DNA of 6,615 bases from an uncultured Erythrobacter sp. (lineage in GTDB: Bacteria; Pseudomonadota; Alphaproteobacteria; Sphingomonadales; Sphingomonadaceae): the NCBI GenBank assembly GCA_947258465.1, contig CAMYIQ010000134.1:1-6615 (forward strand), given 5' to 3'. The notes beneath the pieces are model-generated. The model ran no database searches. It had not been told where the DNA came from and saw only the letters and a program-made list of their open reading frames with translations. How positions within the stretch are numbered: the first letter of the stretch is position 1; every line of letters starts with the position of its first letter. Positions 5,138 to 6,615 of the stretch are shown piece after piece. Both the position numbers and the translations under genes were made by a program.

Positions 5138-6010
5138 ATGCGGGCAATGTCGATCCGGGCGCAAATCCTGTTGCTGCTGCTGTTGCCAGTGGCTGTGTGT
5201 GCAGCGCTGGTTGCCACGGCCCAGCGGATTCCCGTGCCCGCAATCGGCCGGGAATACGTGCTGCGTGTCGAGCTCCCGAAGGCGGATGCTCCCGCGGCCC
5301 TCCCGGAAATTGCGGGCCAGGAAGGTCTGCCCCTGGTTGTCATCGACCCCGGGCATGGGGGGCACGATCCCGGCGCATCGGGACAGGGCTATCGTGAAAA
5401 GACGGTGGTGCTCGGCCTCGCCCGGGCCTTGCGCGACGAGCTTGAGCGGGAAGGCACCGTTCGCGTGGCGCTGACCCGCGACGACGATCGCTATCTCGTT
5501 CATGCCGAAAGGATCGATATCGCGCGCCGCCTCGACGCGGATCTGTTTCTGTCCATCCATGCCGACAGCGCGGGCGATGCAGCCGAAGTAACCGGAGCAA
5601 GCATTTATACCCTGTCCAATGCGGCATCGAGCGAAGCGGCGGCGCGGTTTGCCGCGCGCGAGAATGCATCCGACCGGCTCAACGGTATCGACCTGGGGGG
5701 ACAGAGCGATATCGTGAGCACCATCCTCGTGGAGCTGTCGCAGCGGCGCACACAGGAACAGTCGGACGAGTTCGCCCGGTTGATCCGCCGCGAGGGGGAG
5801 GGCGCGATCCGCTTCCATCCCAAATCGCGCCACTCCGCAGCGCTCAAGGTACTGCGCGCGCCCGACGTGCCCTCGGTTCTGTTCGAGAGCGGTTTCATAA
5901 CCAACGAGGCCGATGCCCAGCGGCTTGCATCCCCCGAAGGCCGGGCGCGTTTCGCCAAGGTGATGGCGCGCGCGATCCGCGTCTATTTCGCGCGACAGGA
6001 AGAAAGCTGA
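5138..6010 (+). CDS. Periplasmic N-acetylmuramoyl-L-alanine amidase (Amidase_3, AmiA/B/C type)
   Basis: 290 aa from ATG 5138. The enzyme cuts the bond between MurNAc and L-alanine in peptidoglycan, mainly during cell separation. Residues 1-28 form a signal peptide: basic start, a Leu6 core at 11-16, and Ala-Thr-Ala before a probable cut after Ala28. After a linker of about 38 residues the catalytic domain begins with Val-Val-Ile-Asp-Pro-Gly-His-Gly-Gly (67-75). The zinc ligands are His73, Glu87 (Tyr-Arg-Glu-Lys) and His141 (Leu-Ser-Ile-His-Ala-Asp), with catalytic Glu250 in Leu-Phe-Glu-Ser-Gly-Phe. All four are present, so it should be active. No AMIN targeting domain precedes it, unlike E. 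coli AmiC, and no LysM or SPOR domain follows. An insert between about 149 and 225 occupies the place of the regulatory helix seen in AmiB/AmiC, so activation by an EnvC/NlpD-like partner is possible. It is followed 63 nt later by the PBP gene. Commonly annotated amiC, but the exact symbol is uncertain. Confidence 0.92.
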   Translation: MRAMSIRAQILLLLLLPVAVCAALVATAQRIPVPAIGREYVLRVELPKADAPAALPEIAGQEGLPLVVIDPGHGGHDPGASGQGYREKTVVLGLARALRDELEREGTVRVALTRDDDRYLVHAERIDIARRLDADLFLSIHADSAGDAAEVTGASIYTLSNAASSEAAARFAARENASDRLNGIDLGGQSDIVSTILVELSQRRTQEQSDEFARLIRREGEGAIRFHPKSRHSAALKVLRAPDVPSVLFESGFITNEADAQRLASPEGRARFAKVMARAIRVYFARQEES

Positions 6011-6035
6011 CGCCAGAATACTGTTCGTTCTGGCG
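6011..6035 (+). terminator. Inverted repeat between amidase and PBP genes, possible attenuator or mRNA end
   Basis: Perfect 8-bp arms cgccagaa (6011-6018) and ttctggcg (6028-6035) enclose a 9-nt loop. The repeat begins at the base after the amidase stop. Only a short attt follows, so termination would be weak or partial. It may protect the amidase message from 3' decay or reduce read-through into the PBP gene. Confidence 0.4.
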
Positions 6036-6073
6036 ATTTGCGGAAACGGCGTGCTAGAGGCTCCTCCAAGATC

Positions 6074-6615
6074 ATGTCCGACGAACCCTCTCTGACCTAT
6101 TACCGTTACCGCATCAGCCGCGATCCGAAGCGTCTGGTGGGTTGGTTCATCGATAATTGGGCGCATAATCGCAAGCTGCGCGCCGCGAGCTATATCGGGG
6201 GCTTCGCGGTGGTCACGCTTGTGCTGGCCTGGGCGACGCTCGGTCGCAACCTGCCCGATGCCGAATCGCTGCTCGAATACGAAACGCCGCTACCCACCGT
6301 GGTACGCGGCATCGATGGCGAGATCGTCCATACCTATGCCCGCGAACGCCGGGTGCAGTTGCAATATGTGGATTTCCCGCAGCGCCTTATCGAGGCCTAT
6401 CTATCGGCCGAGGACAAGACCTTCTTCAGCCATGGCGGCGTCGACATAACCGGCACTGCCAATGCGGTGATCGATTACGCCACCAAATTCGGATCGGGCG
6501 AACGCGCGGTCGGTGGCTCGACCATTACCCAGCAGGTCGCCAAGAACCTGCTGCTGGGCGACGAATATTCGGTTACCCGCAAGTTGAAGGAAATGATCCT
6601 TGCCACGCGCATCGA
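6074..6615 (+). CDS. mrcA: Penicillin-binding protein 1A-type, N-terminal part (runs off the right edge)
   Basis: The first 180 codons of a bifunctional class A PBP, which polymerises lipid II through its GT51 glycosyltransferase domain and cross-links peptides through a C-terminal transpeptidase domain, here missing because of the window edge. A cytoplasmic tail of about 34 residues precedes one membrane anchor at about 35-57. GT51 motifs follow in order: Ser-Ala-Glu-Asp-Lys-Thr-Phe-Phe-Ser-His-Gly-Gly (111-122) with catalytic Glu113; Gly-Gly-Ser-Thr-Ile-Thr-Gln-Gln (147-154); and Arg-Lys-Leu-Lys-Glu (169-173). The order matches PBP1A rather than the monofunctional MtgA, but only the missing part can prove this. 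The ATG at 6074 has a poor ribosome site (AGAGG, 13 nt upstream), and no other in-frame start lies just before it. It is downstream of the amidase in the same direction and probably shares its promoter. Confidence 0.9.
   Translation, partial: MSDEPSLTYYRYRISRDPKRLVGWFIDNWAHNRKLRAASYIGGFAVVTLVLAWATLGRNLPDAESLLEYETPLPTVVRGIDGEIVHTYARERRVQLQYVDFPQRLIEAYLSAEDKTFFSHGGVDITGTANAVIDYATKFGSGERAVGGSTITQQVAKNLLLGDEYSVTRKLKEMILATRI

Noticed and set aside
5189..5200. Possible lipobox (Val-Ala-Val-Cys) in the amidase signal peptide
   Set aside because: The residue before Cys21 is Val, not Gly, Ala or Ser, and an Ala-Thr-Ala site for signal peptidase I follows at 26-28.
5078..6166. A 362-codon open frame on the minus strand
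   Set aside because: It is antisense to the amidase, whose catalytic residues are intact. The translation is Arg/His-rich with no family motifs, as expected of a shadow frame in GC-rich DNA.

Overview
The window is about 60% GC and carries an ordinary chromosomal neighbourhood of an alphaproteobacterium, most likely a sphingomonad (Sphingomonadales, perhaps an Erythrobacter-like genus). The main reason is the order rne / divergent N-acetylmuramoyl-L-alanine amidase / PBP1A-type transpeptidase, which is familiar from alphaproteobacteria. A second reason is the RNase E itself, which has a long acidic insertion inside its S1 domain and a Gly-Trp-Trp motif at the C-terminus. The genus assignment is inference from gene order and protein style, not from a search.

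Layout: (1) 1-1138, minus strand: a two-gene unit with an ATP-grasp ligase of the D-Ala-D-Ala-ligase type, followed 6 nt later by the first 36 codons of an unrecognised protein that runs off the left edge. (2) 1283-1912, plus strand: a small class I SAM methyltransferase resembling the METTL7/TMT1 group, divergent from the ligase. (3) 1910-1944: a perfect 15-bp inverted repeat between the convergent methyltransferase and rne genes, overlapping the methyltransferase stop codon and probably ending both transcripts. (4) 1952-4696, minus strand: ribonuclease E, 914 aa, with all catalytic signatures and a low-complexity, alternately charged C-terminal half containing three exactly spaced basic repeats. 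(5) 4697-5137: a 441-bp divergent intergenic region rich in inverted repeats, which must contain the rne leader and the amidase promoter. (6) 5138-6010 and 6074-6615, plus strand: a periplasmic amidase and the first 180 codons of a bifunctional penicillin-binding protein.

How the genes work together: the amidase trims peptide side chains from peptidoglycan while the PBP polymerises and cross-links new strands, so these two form a cell-wall unit. RNase E is the core of the RNA degradosome and is transcribed away from that unit. The ATP-grasp ligase and its truncated downstream partner look like a small biosynthetic operon of unknown product.

No mobile element, CRISPR array, tRNA or rRNA is visible. 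I see no convincing new multi-gene system. The points most worth a second look are the structured rne/amidase intergenic region, the 34-residue repeats of RNase E, and the unassigned ligase operon at the left edge.
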